From: Polyangia bacterium
GTDB taxonomy: Bacteria > Myxococcota_A > Polyangia > Polyangiales > Polyangiaceae
Length of the DNA stretch: 8,699 nucleotides
Direction of reading: 5' to 3'
NCBI GenBank assembly: GCA_030433055.1
Contig: JAUILJ010000282.1
Coordinates: 1-8,699 of the forward strand
In this document: positions 1 to 5,458 of the stretch, piece after piece
Position numbering within the stretch: the first letter of the stretch is position 1
How the letters are laid out: each line of letters opens with the position of its first letter
Notes under the pieces: model-generated
Told to the model about the DNA's origin: nothing
What the model saw: only the letters and a program-made list of their open reading frames with translations
The model's database searches: none
Position numbers and translations under genes: made by a program

Positions 1-787
1 GGCTGGGCTGGTGACGAGGGCGCGCCGCGACCCCGACGCCTCCAGGGAGTGGGGCGTCGAAGAGCTCGGTGGCCAGCAGCAGGATCGAGAAGGCGATCAG
101 CGCCTCCACCACAGACGTTTCCACATGGATCCACCCACGGGTGGCGGCGATGAGAGTCAGGCTGTGCCCCAGGGTGAAGCCAGTGACTGTCTTCGCCAGC
201 TCGCGGAGCCGTGCGCTGCCCAGGAGCAGCAGGACCAGAAACACCAAGTGATCTGCGCCAGCCCAGATGTGCCTCACCCCCAAACCCAGCCAATCGAGCA
301 ACGCCAGCTTTGGAGCTGGCCCTGGGCCCTTGAGCCAGGGCAGGGGCTTGGTCTCAGCGAAGGCGACCGCCACGAGCTCTGGCCCGTCTCCTCGCACGAA
401 GAGGAGCGCGCCCGCGTTCCCCAGCTTGGACTCCAGCTCGTAGCTACCGCTGCCAGGGCAGAGCAGCCGCGCCCGTAGGCGATACCACCCCGGATCAGCC
501 GGCGGCTCGCTCAGGCTCTCTGGATCCACGCGGCAAGGATTGTGGCCGCGCAGCACTTGCACACTGGAAGCCAGCGCCGAACGGTACTCCGCCGCGGAGG
601 CCGCCGCGTCCCGGGCCTTGAGCTCACTGACACGGATCAGAAGCTCGAGCTGCAAGGCGTTGCCCCTGGCGGGTGTGACACGCGCATAGCTCGCCCGCTG
701 ATCGTGGGCTGCGGCCACGCGCGGGATGAGGCAAGCCATGAGGCACGCCCAGAGCGCGACGGACGCCACCAGGAGCGCCCGTCTCAC
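1..787 (-). CDS. HupE/UreJ-family membrane protein, 3' end cut off by window edge
   Basis: The reading frame is open from a GTG at 787-785 to base 1 (262 codons, no stop). Residues 1-27 look like a signal peptide ending around VAAA-HD. Residues 28-160 form a soluble, presumably periplasmic domain with Cys85 and Cys110, which could form a disulfide. From about 163 the sequence becomes membrane-embedded and shows the HupE/UreJ signature: GVRHIWAGADHLVFLVLLLL (170-189), then KTVTGFTLGHSLTLIAA (199-215), then VVEALIAFSILLLATEL (226-242). His173, Asp179, His180 and His208 are the conserved polar residues. HupE and UreJ proteins are linked to nickel uptake, but this longer type with an extracytoplasmic N-domain has no firmly established substrate, so transport of a metal here is inference. 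The GTG overlaps the stop of the upstream PPIase-like gene (GTGA), indicating translational coupling. The remaining transmembrane helices lie outside the window. Confidence 0.88.
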   Translation of the reverse strand, partial: MRRALLVASVALWACLMACLIPRVAAAHDQRASYARVTPARGNALQLELLIRVSELKARDAAASAAEYRSALASSVQVLRGHNPCRVDPESLSEPPADPGWYRLRARLLCPGSGSYELESKLGNAGALLFVRGDGPELVAVAFAETKPLPWLKGPGPAPKLALLDWLGLGVRHIWAGADHLVFLVLLLLGSARLRELAKTVTGFTLGHSLTLIAATRGWIHVETSVVEALIAFSILLLATELFDAPLPGGVGVAARPRHQPS

Positions 788-1662
788 GGCCTCGACCCAC
801 CACGCCGCCGCACACGACCCGCGCCGCGCAGGCTCCGCAACAGCTCCCTCAGTCGTTCCTCTGCTTGGCGACGGCGGTAGTCGGCGAGCACCAGGCCTTT
901 GACCTCCGAGAAGGCTGGTGGGCTGGCGCTGGTGCGGCGCTTGATCTTGGCCACACCCCACGCGTCGTCCCAGCGGAAGGCGTCGGAGATGGCGCCCTCG
1001 GGGAGCTCCGCGAGGCGATCCGCGGTGGAGCGACCCAGGTACTCGCGCCAGGTGGTGACTGGAACGAGGCCGCTCGGCAGCGGCAGCACGACCTCTGCAT
1101 TGCCGTGAGGATCTTGCCCCGTTTGCCACAGCTCATGAGCCAGGGTTGCCTCTGACTCGGCTGAGGGGCCGCGGAACCAGGCCAGCTCGAGTTCGAGCTG
1201 GGCGGCGCTGGCGAAGCGCTTGGGATTCCTGTCGAAGTGAGCGCGCAGCTCGGCGTCACTGGGGGGGGCGCTGGATACTGCCGCATTGTTGGCGTCGATC
1301 ACGTCTCGCACCAGGCCCGCTCGGAGTCTTCGGTCCTTGTGGGGCAGGTCGAGGCGTAGGGCCTGTTGGAGCAGCAGCTCCTCGTCGATCAGCCGATCGA
1401 GCACCGTATCGCGGCTGATCTGCGAGAATCCAGCCCCTCGCAGGCTGGCGAGCGTGGCTTCCACTTCAGACTCGGGTATCCCGCGGTCTCCGACCTGTGC
1501 TGCGATTCCCGGAGGCAATGCCTCTGATCGCCTGTCGAGCCCCCAGCTCATCGACGCGACCCCCACGAGCATGCCGAGCAAGAGCAAGGTCGATCGGAGC
1601 TCCAGCGCAGGGACCCGGGACACGCCCCGTAGCCTAGCGGAACCCGGCGGCTCGGCGGTCAC
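784..1662 (-). CDS. membrane-anchored SurA/parvulin-like protein (degenerate peptidyl-prolyl isomerase)
   Basis: This 292-residue protein has one N-terminal membrane segment (about 24-41, STLLLLGMLVGVASMSWG) after a short, positively charged cytosolic tail. The rest should face the periplasm. Residues 54-150 resemble the SurA/PpiC chaperone N-domain: AQVGDRGIPESEVEATL, then RLIDEELLLQQALRLDL, then SDAELRAHFDRNPKRF. Residues about 155-250 fit a parvulin fold (LAELPEGAISDAF and WGVAKIKRR strands, then FSEVKGLVLADYRRR). The usual parvulin His residues and the GGDLG-type motif are not seen, so it may work as a chaperone without isomerase activity. The C-terminus is Arg-rich and helical. The start is GTG at 1662-1660, overlapping the upstream stop, with GGGAGAGG just before it; the stop overlaps the HupE-like start. 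From memory, this protein type often sits directly beside HupE/UreJ-family genes, which suggests a role in folding that partner. That role is inference. Confidence 0.8.
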   Translation of the reverse strand: MTAEPPGSARLRGVSRVPALELRSTLLLLGMLVGVASMSWGLDRRSEALPPGIAAQVGDRGIPESEVEATLASLRGAGFSQISRDTVLDRLIDEELLLQQALRLDLPHKDRRLRAGLVRDVIDANNAAVSSAPPSDAELRAHFDRNPKRFASAAQLELELAWFRGPSAESEATLAHELWQTGQDPHGNAEVVLPLPSGLVPVTTWREYLGRSTADRLAELPEGAISDAFRWDDAWGVAKIKRRTSASPPAFSEVKGLVLADYRRRQAEERLRELLRSLRGAGRVRRRGGSRP

Positions 1663-2156
1663 GGCCTCTCCCAGGGTTGGGTGTGGTCAGCTTCACCGAT
1701 CCGTAGGCGCTTGACGCGCCAACCCGATTCGCCCCGCTCGAGCTCCAGATCGACGCGACGCTGGTCGCGATGCAGATCGCCGATCTGGGACTCGGATAAG
1801 TTCAGCTGGCCGACTGCGGTCGCTCGAGTGCCGTCAACGGTGACCTCGGCGCGTTCGAGCTCGAAGTAGAGCTGCGGTCGAGCGTCGGTCAGACGTTGCG
1901 CAGCCTCCAGCATGGCGTCCTTGCCTGTGTACGACGCGCCTCCGACGGTCAGCTGCGTGGTCGGGAGCGCCCAAGCGTCTGCGACGGCTCGGAAGTGTCC
2001 GACCTTGCTCTCCGGAGACTCCGCGGAAGTGTAGGAGAGCCGGTTGGCGCTCGCAGACAGCTCCGAGGCAAGCCGCCCCTCGGGGCTCTTCCAGAACAGG
2101 ATGGCAGCGAACAGGAGGCCGAATCCCAGAAGCCACAGCAGGCGTTTGCGGGTCAT
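1659..2156 (-). CDS. membrane-anchored NTF2-like (SnoaL-type) protein
   Basis: This 165-residue protein starts at ATG 2156-2154; no strong Shine-Dalgarno is visible. Residues 5-22 (RLLWLLGFGLLFAAILFW) form one membrane anchor preceded by Arg and Lys, so the C-terminal part probably faces the periplasm. Residues about 35-160 have the pattern of a cone-shaped NTF2-like domain: a helical start (SKVGHFRAVADAWA), a short loop (VGGASYTGKDAMLEAAQRLTD), then alternating strands (QLYFELERAEVTVDGTRATAVGQL and RRVDLELERGESGWRVKRLRIGE). No catalytic set can be named, and the fold assignment rests on pattern only. It is the first gene of the operon; its stop is joined to the next start by a GTGA overlap. 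It is divergent from the FHA regulator across a 61-bp gap. The function is not known. Confidence 0.72.
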   Translation of the reverse strand: MTRKRLLWLLGFGLLFAAILFWKSPEGRLASELSASANRLSYTSAESPESKVGHFRAVADAWALPTTQLTVGGASYTGKDAMLEAAQRLTDARPQLYFELERAEVTVDGTRATAVGQLNLSESQIGDLHRDQRRVDLELERGESGWRVKRLRIGEADHTQPWERP

Positions 2157-2180
2157 GGATCAGTCGAGCGAGAGATGAGA

Positions 2181-2199
2181 CAGCTTGCCAGCGAAGCTG
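2181..2199. promoter_or_regulatory. inverted repeat in divergent promoter gap (possible operator)
   Basis: CAGCTT (2181-2186) and AAGCTG (2194-2199) are perfect inverted copies separated by 7 bases. They lie in the 61-bp gap between the NTF2-like gene and the FHA regulator, 19 bases upstream of the chosen ATG. The position suits an operator, but 6-bp arms can arise by chance. No -24/-12 (GG-N10-GC) element is visible in the gap. Confidence 0.3.
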
Positions 2200-2217
2200 C
2201 TAGAGTCAGGCGGAAAA

Positions 2218-3609
2218 ATGGCAGATTCGCACGGCAAAGAGGGCGACGAGACGCTGCTGATGCGCCGGGCGGCTCGCCCGTCGTCGCGAGAGGCAGGGTT
2301 TACGCTGCACGTGCTGGAAGGGCCCGACAAAGGTCGGGCGCTGGTGATCGATGCAAGCTGTCCCTCGCGGGTGCTCGTGGGGCAGAGCCCGTCGTGCGAG
2401 TTCAAGCTCACCGATCGCCTGGTCTCACGTCGCCACCTGGCGTGCGAGTCTGCGGGTGAGCGCCTGCGCGTCACCGATCTGCAGTCGCTGAACGGAACCA
2501 CGGTCAATGGGTTGTCCCTGGGTGAGGCGTATCTGCGCGGCGGCGAACGCATCGAGCTCGGCTCGACGGTGATCTTGGTCGAGCTGTCTCGGGCCGTGGA
2601 AGACGTCCCGCTTCCCACGGCCACGAAGTTCGGTCGCACCGTGGGCGCGAGCGCGGCGATGCGCAAGCTCTACCCGCTTTGCAAGCGCCTGGCGCAGACC
2701 GACGTGGCCGTGATCATCGAAGGCGAGACCGGCACCGGCAAGGAGGTGCTCGCGGAGAGCCTGCACGAGCAGAGCCCGCGAGCCACGGGACCATTCGTCG
2801 TGTTCGACTGCACTGCCGTACCTCCGAACCTGGTGGAGAGCGCGCTGTTCGGCCACGAGCGAGGGAGCTTCACCGGCGCCACCGAGACGCGGCGCGGAGT
2901 CTTCGAGGAGGCGCACGGGGGCACGCTCCTGATCGACGAGATCGGAGATCTGGATATCGACTTGCAGGCCAAGCTCCTGCGAGTGCTCGAACGCTCTGAG
3001 GTTCGACGTATCGGGGGCAGCCGCTTCATCAAGGTCGACGTGAGAATCCTCGCGGCAACACGTCGGAACCTGGACGATGAAGTCGCCGCTGGCCGTTTCC
3101 GCGACGACTTGTTCTTTCGCCTCGCAGTGACACGCATCGAGCTGCCCCCGCTCAGGCAGCGCAAGGGCGACATCGCGACCCTCGGGCGCCATTTCTGGAA
3201 GCGCATCTCAGACCCCGGTACTCCCATCCCCGACGGCTTCCTCGAGCGGCTGGAGGCGTACACCTGGCCAGGCAACGTGCGGGAGCTGCAGAACGCCGTG
3301 GCGCGCCGGGTTGCCCTCGGCGATCTCGCGGTGGACGACGTGCGCATCAGCGAGTCGATGCAAGCCCCAGACTCTGTCGCGGTGCCGCTGAGCAGCGCGG
3401 GGGACAGCACCATCGAGCGGATCCTCGGGGAAAACCTGCCGCTGCCTCGCGCGCGTCAGAAGCTTGTCAATGAGTTCGAGCGCCGCTACGTCGAGCGGGT
3501 GCTCGAGCTACACGGCGGGAACGTTGCGCGGGCGGCCGAAGCTTCCGGCATTGCGCGGCGGTATTTCAGGTTGCTGAGAGCGAAGCTGAGGGAGCAACAG
3601 GAGGACTGA
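2218..3609 (+). CDS. sigma-54-dependent transcriptional activator with N-terminal FHA domain
   Basis: This is a complete 463-residue bacterial enhancer-binding protein. Residues 28-123 are an FHA domain (VSRRHLACE at 69-77, DLQSLNGTTVNG at 87-98), which normally reads phosphothreonine placed by a Ser/Thr kinase. Residues about 138-370 are the AAA+ sigma-54 interaction domain: Walker A GETGTGKE (169-176), loop motif GSFTGA (216-221), Walker B GGTLLIDE (234-241), the arginine-containing RFRDDLFFRL segment, and PGNVRELQNAV at the end. Residues 421-463 are a Fis-type helix-turn-helix (GGNVARAAEASGIARRYFRLLRAK). There is no receiver domain, so control is probably by phosphopeptide binding. ATG 2218 was chosen because it places a short tail before the FHA domain; an in-frame TTG at 2185 would add 11 residues and run into the inverted repeat. 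The FHA Arg of the usual GR motif is Gln56. Targets are not visible; the divergent operon is one candidate. Confidence 0.95.
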   Translation: MADSHGKEGDETLLMRRAARPSSREAGFTLHVLEGPDKGRALVIDASCPSRVLVGQSPSCEFKLTDRLVSRRHLACESAGERLRVTDLQSLNGTTVNGLSLGEAYLRGGERIELGSTVILVELSRAVEDVPLPTATKFGRTVGASAAMRKLYPLCKRLAQTDVAVIIEGETGTGKEVLAESLHEQSPRATGPFVVFDCTAVPPNLVESALFGHERGSFTGATETRRGVFEEAHGGTLLIDEIGDLDIDLQAKLLRVLERSEVRRIGGSRFIKVDVRILAATRRNLDDEVAAGRFRDDLFFRLAVTRIELPPLRQRKGDIATLGRHFWKRISDPGTPIPDGFLERLEAYTWPGNVRELQNAVARRVALGDLAVDDVRISESMQAPDSVAVPLSSAGDSTIERILGENLPLPRARQKLVNEFERRYVERVLELHGGNVARAAEASGIARRYFRLLRAKLREQQED

Positions 3610-3629
3610 GGGACAGGGGCAGCGGCTGG

Positions 3630-3679
3630 GACTGGGGCTGCGACAGCGACTGGGGCTGCGACAGCGACTGGGGCTGCGG
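3630..3679. repeat. 18-bp direct tandem repeat, 2.8 copies
   Basis: The unit GACTGGGGCTGCGACAGC begins at 3630, 3648 and 3666; the third copy breaks down after GACTGGGGCTGCGG. It starts 21 bases after the stop of the FHA regulator and opens the gene-free stretch 3610-4246. No conventional terminator with a T-tract is visible behind the regulator. Confidence 0.85.
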
Positions 3680-3700
3680 ATCGGCTCTGTAAAGGGGGGT

Positions 3701-4156
3701 GGCTGCTGGGTTTGGGGGAGCGCGGCGCGCTTCGCGCGGCCGCTCCTGAGACGACTTGCCGTATGGAAAAGGCTTTGGCAACCGCGTGCCAGGCTTTGCC
3801 TGTCACAGCGCTTGCCGTGTCGTTGGTTGGGTTGGGGCGGTTGTTGGGTTTGGGTGAGCGCGGCGCGCTTCGCGCGGCCGCTTCTGGGGGCGCCTTGTGG
3901 TTGGCTGCTGGGTTTGGGTGAGCGCGGCGCGCTTCGCGCGGCCGCTTCTGGGGGCGCCTTGTGGTTGGCTGCTGGGTTCGGGTGAGCGCGGCGCGCTTCG
4001 CGCGGCCGCTTCTGGGGGCGGTTGTCGGGTTTGGGTGAGCGCGGCGCGCTTCGCGCGGCCGCTTCTGGGGGCGGTTGTCGGGTTTGGGTGAGCGCGGCGC
4101 GCTGTCGCGCGGCCGCTTCTGGGGGTGTCTTGTGGTTGGTTTCTGGGTTCGGGTGG
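3701..4156. repeat. tandem array of hairpin-forming GC-rich repeats (53- and 64-bp units)
   Basis: A core of about 27 bases beginning GAGCGCGGCGCGC occurs six times, starting at 3718, 3856, 3920, 3984, 4037 and 4090. Spacings are 138, 64, 64, 53 and 53. The two unit sizes differ by 11 bases in the linker: long units carry CCTTGTGGTTGGCTGCTGGG, short ones GGTTGTCGGG. Each core can fold into a stem GCGGCGCGC / GCGCG(G)CCGC with one bulged G and a TTC loop. The last copy has one extra base that changes only the loop (TGTC). A decayed unit without core follows to about 4156, and 3735-3840 is a non-repeat insert between copies 1 and 2. The repeat reads open in several frames on both strands but the frames give only Arg/Ala/Gly/Pro-rich repeats, so it is judged non-coding. 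Confidence 0.9.
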
Positions 4157-4180
4157 TTGGAGTTGGGCGGGGAGAGTCTG

Positions 4181-4237
4181 CCTTTCTTCCCCTTCGTCGG
4201 GGGCTCGGGGGTGAGCCCCTCCTTCGGGGAAGAAAGG
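4181..4237 (+). promoter_or_regulatory. long leader hairpin overlapping the S23 gene's ribosome binding site
   Basis: CCTTTCTTCCCC (4181-4192) and GGGGAAGAAAGG (4226-4237) are perfect 12-bp inverted copies. Inside the loop a second perfect stem is present: GGGGCTC (4200-4206) with GAGCCCC (4213-4219). The Shine-Dalgarno-like AAAGGA (4233-4238) before the ATG at 4247 lies almost wholly in the outer 3' arm, so folding would hide it. No T-tract follows on either strand, which argues against a standard terminator. Translational control is inference from this geometry. Confidence 0.6.
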
Positions 4238-4246
4238 AAAGTCGCC

Positions 4247-4579
4247 ATGTCCCTACGGATTCACGCCACGGCGCTCGAAACCATCCAGCTTCTCCGACCC
4301 CTGATGCCTCGCATTCGGCGGTTCGATCTGTCCCTCGCCAAGCAAATCACTCGCAGCTCCTCGAGCATCGCGCTGAACATCGCGGAGGGCGAACACTCCA
4401 GCGGGGGCACGCGCCGCGAGCGCTACCTCAGCGCCGCAGGATCGGCTAACGAGACGCGAAGCGCGCTGCGGGTGGCGCAGGCGTGGGGTTATGTCTCGGC
4501 CGCTGATTGCGCTGCTAGCCTCGCGAACTTGGACCACATCGTCGCTGTGCTGTGGAAGTTGACGCGGCCGCGCCCGTGA
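4247..4579 (+). CDS. four-helix-bundle protein, 23S rRNA intervening-sequence (S23/IVP) family
   Basis: This 110-residue protein is mostly helical. The family signature is SIALNIAEG (40-48), followed by a Ser/Gly/Arg loop and RRERYLSAAGSANETRSALRVAQAWGYVS, typical of S23-type four-helix bundles. These form ring-like oligomers in known structures and have a basic surface, but their cellular role is mostly undefined; a related fold is the Avd accessory protein of diversity-generating retroelements. ATG 4247 was chosen because AAAGGA sits 8 bases upstream and the family usually starts near LRI/LRP; the frame stays open further upstream but only through the tandem repeats. It faces a homologous gene at 4630-4953, with about 40 identical positions in a hand alignment needing one gap. 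The leader holds a strong hairpin. No rRNA gene or reverse transcriptase is in the window, so neither IVS nor retroelement function is supported here. Confidence 0.85.
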   Translation: MSLRIHATALETIQLLRPLMPRIRRFDLSLAKQITRSSSSIALNIAEGEHSSGGTRRERYLSAAGSANETRSALRVAQAWGYVSAADCAASLANLDHIVAVLWKLTRPRP

Positions 4580-4588
4580 CGTTCGGGT

Positions 4589-4618
4589 GGGCCGCCGCGA
4601 AACTCACCGCGACGGCCC
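4589..4618. terminator. hairpin between convergent genes (probable bidirectional terminator)
   Basis: GGGCCG-C-CGCG (4589-4599) can pair with CGCG-A-CGGCCC (4608-4618), giving ten base pairs around one internal mismatch and an 8-base loop. It occupies most of the 50-bp gap between the two convergent S23 stops. No T-tract follows on either side, so it would be an imperfect terminator. Confidence 0.5.
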
Positions 4619-4629
4619 CCTTCAGACTG

Positions 4630-4953
4630 TCAGTGACCGCCGACCAGCCGCACGAGAGTGCCGAGGACGTGGTCGAAGCGCGCGCGAAGCTGGGGGTCGA
4701 CTGGAGAGAGGTAGCCGACCGCCGCAGCGGTTTCGAGGCACGCAAGCGCCTCGCGCAGCGAGCCCAGCGCGGTGTGATACCTCGCCGTGCGGTTCTTGCC
4801 GCGGCTGTAGCTGCCCTCGGCCACGTTCAGTGGTGCGCTGGCTAGCGCCCGCCGACACTGGCGAGCGAGGTCCGCATCGCGGCGTTCCAGATCCGAAAGG
4901 AAAGGGCGCAAAGACTGAACGAGATCGAGCAACACGGGATAGATGCGAAGCAT
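4630..4953 (-). CDS. second four-helix-bundle (S23/IVP) family protein
   Basis: This 107-residue protein begins MLRIYPVLLDLVQSLRP and carries the S23 signature PLNVAEGSYSRGKNRTARYH (41-60), then TALGSLREALACLETAAAVGYLS. It aligns with the product of 4247-4579 with one gap and about 38% identity, sharing LRI, LRP, LN.AEG, R..RY, GS..E, GY.S and DH. The frame is open upstream to 5124, but the start is fixed at ATG 4953-4951 by AAGGAGG (4967-4961) 7 bases away and by the family's usual N-terminus. This is a much better ribosome site than that of its convergent partner. A perfect 8-bp hairpin lies upstream of the Shine-Dalgarno. Its job is not known; oligomer or hetero-oligomer formation with the neighbour is conceivable but only inferred. 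Confidence 0.87.
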   Translation of the reverse strand: MLRIYPVLLDLVQSLRPFLSDLERRDADLARQCRRALASAPLNVAEGSYSRGKNRTARYHTALGSLREALACLETAAAVGYLSPVDPQLRARFDHVLGTLVRLVGGH

Positions 4954-4960
4954 TGGTGAG

Positions 4961-4967
4961 CCTCCTT
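4961..4967 (-). promoter_or_regulatory. strong Shine-Dalgarno of the minus-strand S23 gene
   Basis: On the minus strand AAGGAGG stands 7 bases before the ATG at 4953-4951. It decides the start, since the frame is open for another 57 codons upstream. Confidence 0.85.
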
Positions 4968-4975
4968 GTTGGCAC

Positions 4976-4996
4976 GCCCACGCAACGCGCGTGGGC
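4976..4996 (-). promoter_or_regulatory. leader hairpin upstream of the minus-strand S23 gene
   Basis: GCCCACGC (4976-4983) and GCGTGGGC (4989-4996) are perfect 8-bp inverted copies around a 5-base spacer. The structure ends 8 bases before the AAGGAGG on the minus strand and leaves that site free. It could be a leader structure, an operator or a repeat remnant. Confidence 0.5.
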
Positions 4997-5023
4997 TTCG
5001 CCCCGCCCCCGCCGGCGCGCGCA

Positions 5024-5118
5024 GGAGCGGTCGAGGCTGCGGGCACAGCCCGCACGGCGCGCAGCCACGCGCAGGCCCTGGCCGAGCATGGCGAGCACCG
5101 CTCGGCCTCGACCGCGCC
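5024..5118. repeat. large nested inverted repeat (possible structured RNA)
   Basis: GCGGTCGAGGC (5027-5037) pairs perfectly with GCCTCGACCGC (5105-5115); beyond one mismatch two more pairs extend the stem to 5024/5118. Nested inside is a 7-bp hairpin with ACA loop, TGCGGGC-ACA-GCCCGCA (5038-5054). A competing 8-bp pair, GGCCGAGC (5080-5087) with GCTCGGCC (5100-5107), is also present. No gene is seen in 4954-5465, of which this is the central part. Whether it is transcribed is unknown. Confidence 0.45.
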
Positions 5119-5167
5119 GAGCACGCCGGCAGACTCGGGAAGTCCGCGCCCAACCCAATCCCTTCAT

Positions 5168-5370
5168 CTGACTACGCTAGCAATGCGAGCGCAGCGAGCG
5201 AGCCAAAGCCTTCGCCCCCCCGCTCCCAAGCACTGACTACGCTAGCAATGCGAGCGCAGCGAGCGAGCCAAAGCCTTCGCCCCCCCGCTCCCGCTCCCGC
5301 TCAAGCGCCGCCCCCAAGCACTGACTGCGTTGGCAACGCGAGCGCAGCGAGCGAGCCGAAGCCACCGCCC
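5168..5370. repeat. second interspersed repeat family, three copies
   Basis: A segment beginning CTGACTACGCTAGCAATGCG and continuing GAGCGCAGCGAGCGAGCC starts at 5168 and 5233 almost identically, and at 5321 in a diverged form (CTGACTGCGTTGGCAACGCG). Spacings are 65 and 88 bases. Each copy is followed by a run of C and CCGCTC units, and copies are joined by CAAGCA. It lies on the opposite side of the S23 pair from the 53/64-bp array. Confidence 0.85.
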
Positions 5371-5458
5371 CCCCGCTCCCGCTCCCGCTCCCGCTCAAGC
5401 CCCCGCTCCCGCTCAAGCCCCCGCTCCCGCTCAAGCCCCCGCTCCCGCTCCCGCTCGG
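5371..5458. repeat. CCGCTC-type microsatellite with 18-bp higher-order unit
   Basis: The + strand is a run of CCGCTC hexamers arranged in an 18-bp unit, CCGCTCCCGCTCAAGCCC, seen with AAGC at 5397, 5415 and 5433. The minus strand, which is the sense strand of the neighbouring aldehyde dehydrogenase, reads as repeated GGGAGC/GGGGGC and fits the G3N1-7 pattern for G-quadruplexes. The run ends 8 bases from that gene's stop codon. Confidence 0.9.

Noticed and set aside
11..478. 155-codon plus-strand open frame
   Set aside because: It is antisense to the HupE/UreJ-like gene, whose signature motifs are clear.
2425..3192. 255-codon minus-strand open frame inside the FHA activator
   Set aside because: It is antisense to a well-supported gene with clear AAA+ motifs and has no recognisable domain.
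3712..4091. Short plus-strand open frames with Gly-Glu-Arg-Gly-Ala-Leu-Arg-type repeats
   Set aside because: They are translations of the tandem repeat; linker-length changes (53 versus 64 bases) and the one-base insertion in the last core shift the frame.
3701..4156. Possible CRISPR array
   Set aside because: Spacers are not unique: linkers are the same two sequences repeated, and no cas genes are present.
3508..4248. 246-codon open frame on the minus strand, rich in Pro/Arg/Ala repeats
   Set aside because: It overlaps the end of the FHA regulator and is only the antisense reading of the GC-rich repeat array, with no domain signal or ribosome site.
4247..4953. Diversity-generating retroelement (Avd-like proteins near repeats)
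   Set aside because: No reverse transcriptase, template repeat or variable C-type lectin gene is visible; the fold alone is not enough.
4969..4984. Sigma-54-like promoter TTGGCACG...GC
   Set aside because: The GG to GC spacing is 9, not the required 10, and it points away from the S23 gene on this side.
4954..5124. N-terminal extension of the minus-strand S23 gene
   Set aside because: AAGGAGG and the family start both point to ATG 4953; the extension is low-complexity Ala/Arg/Cys.
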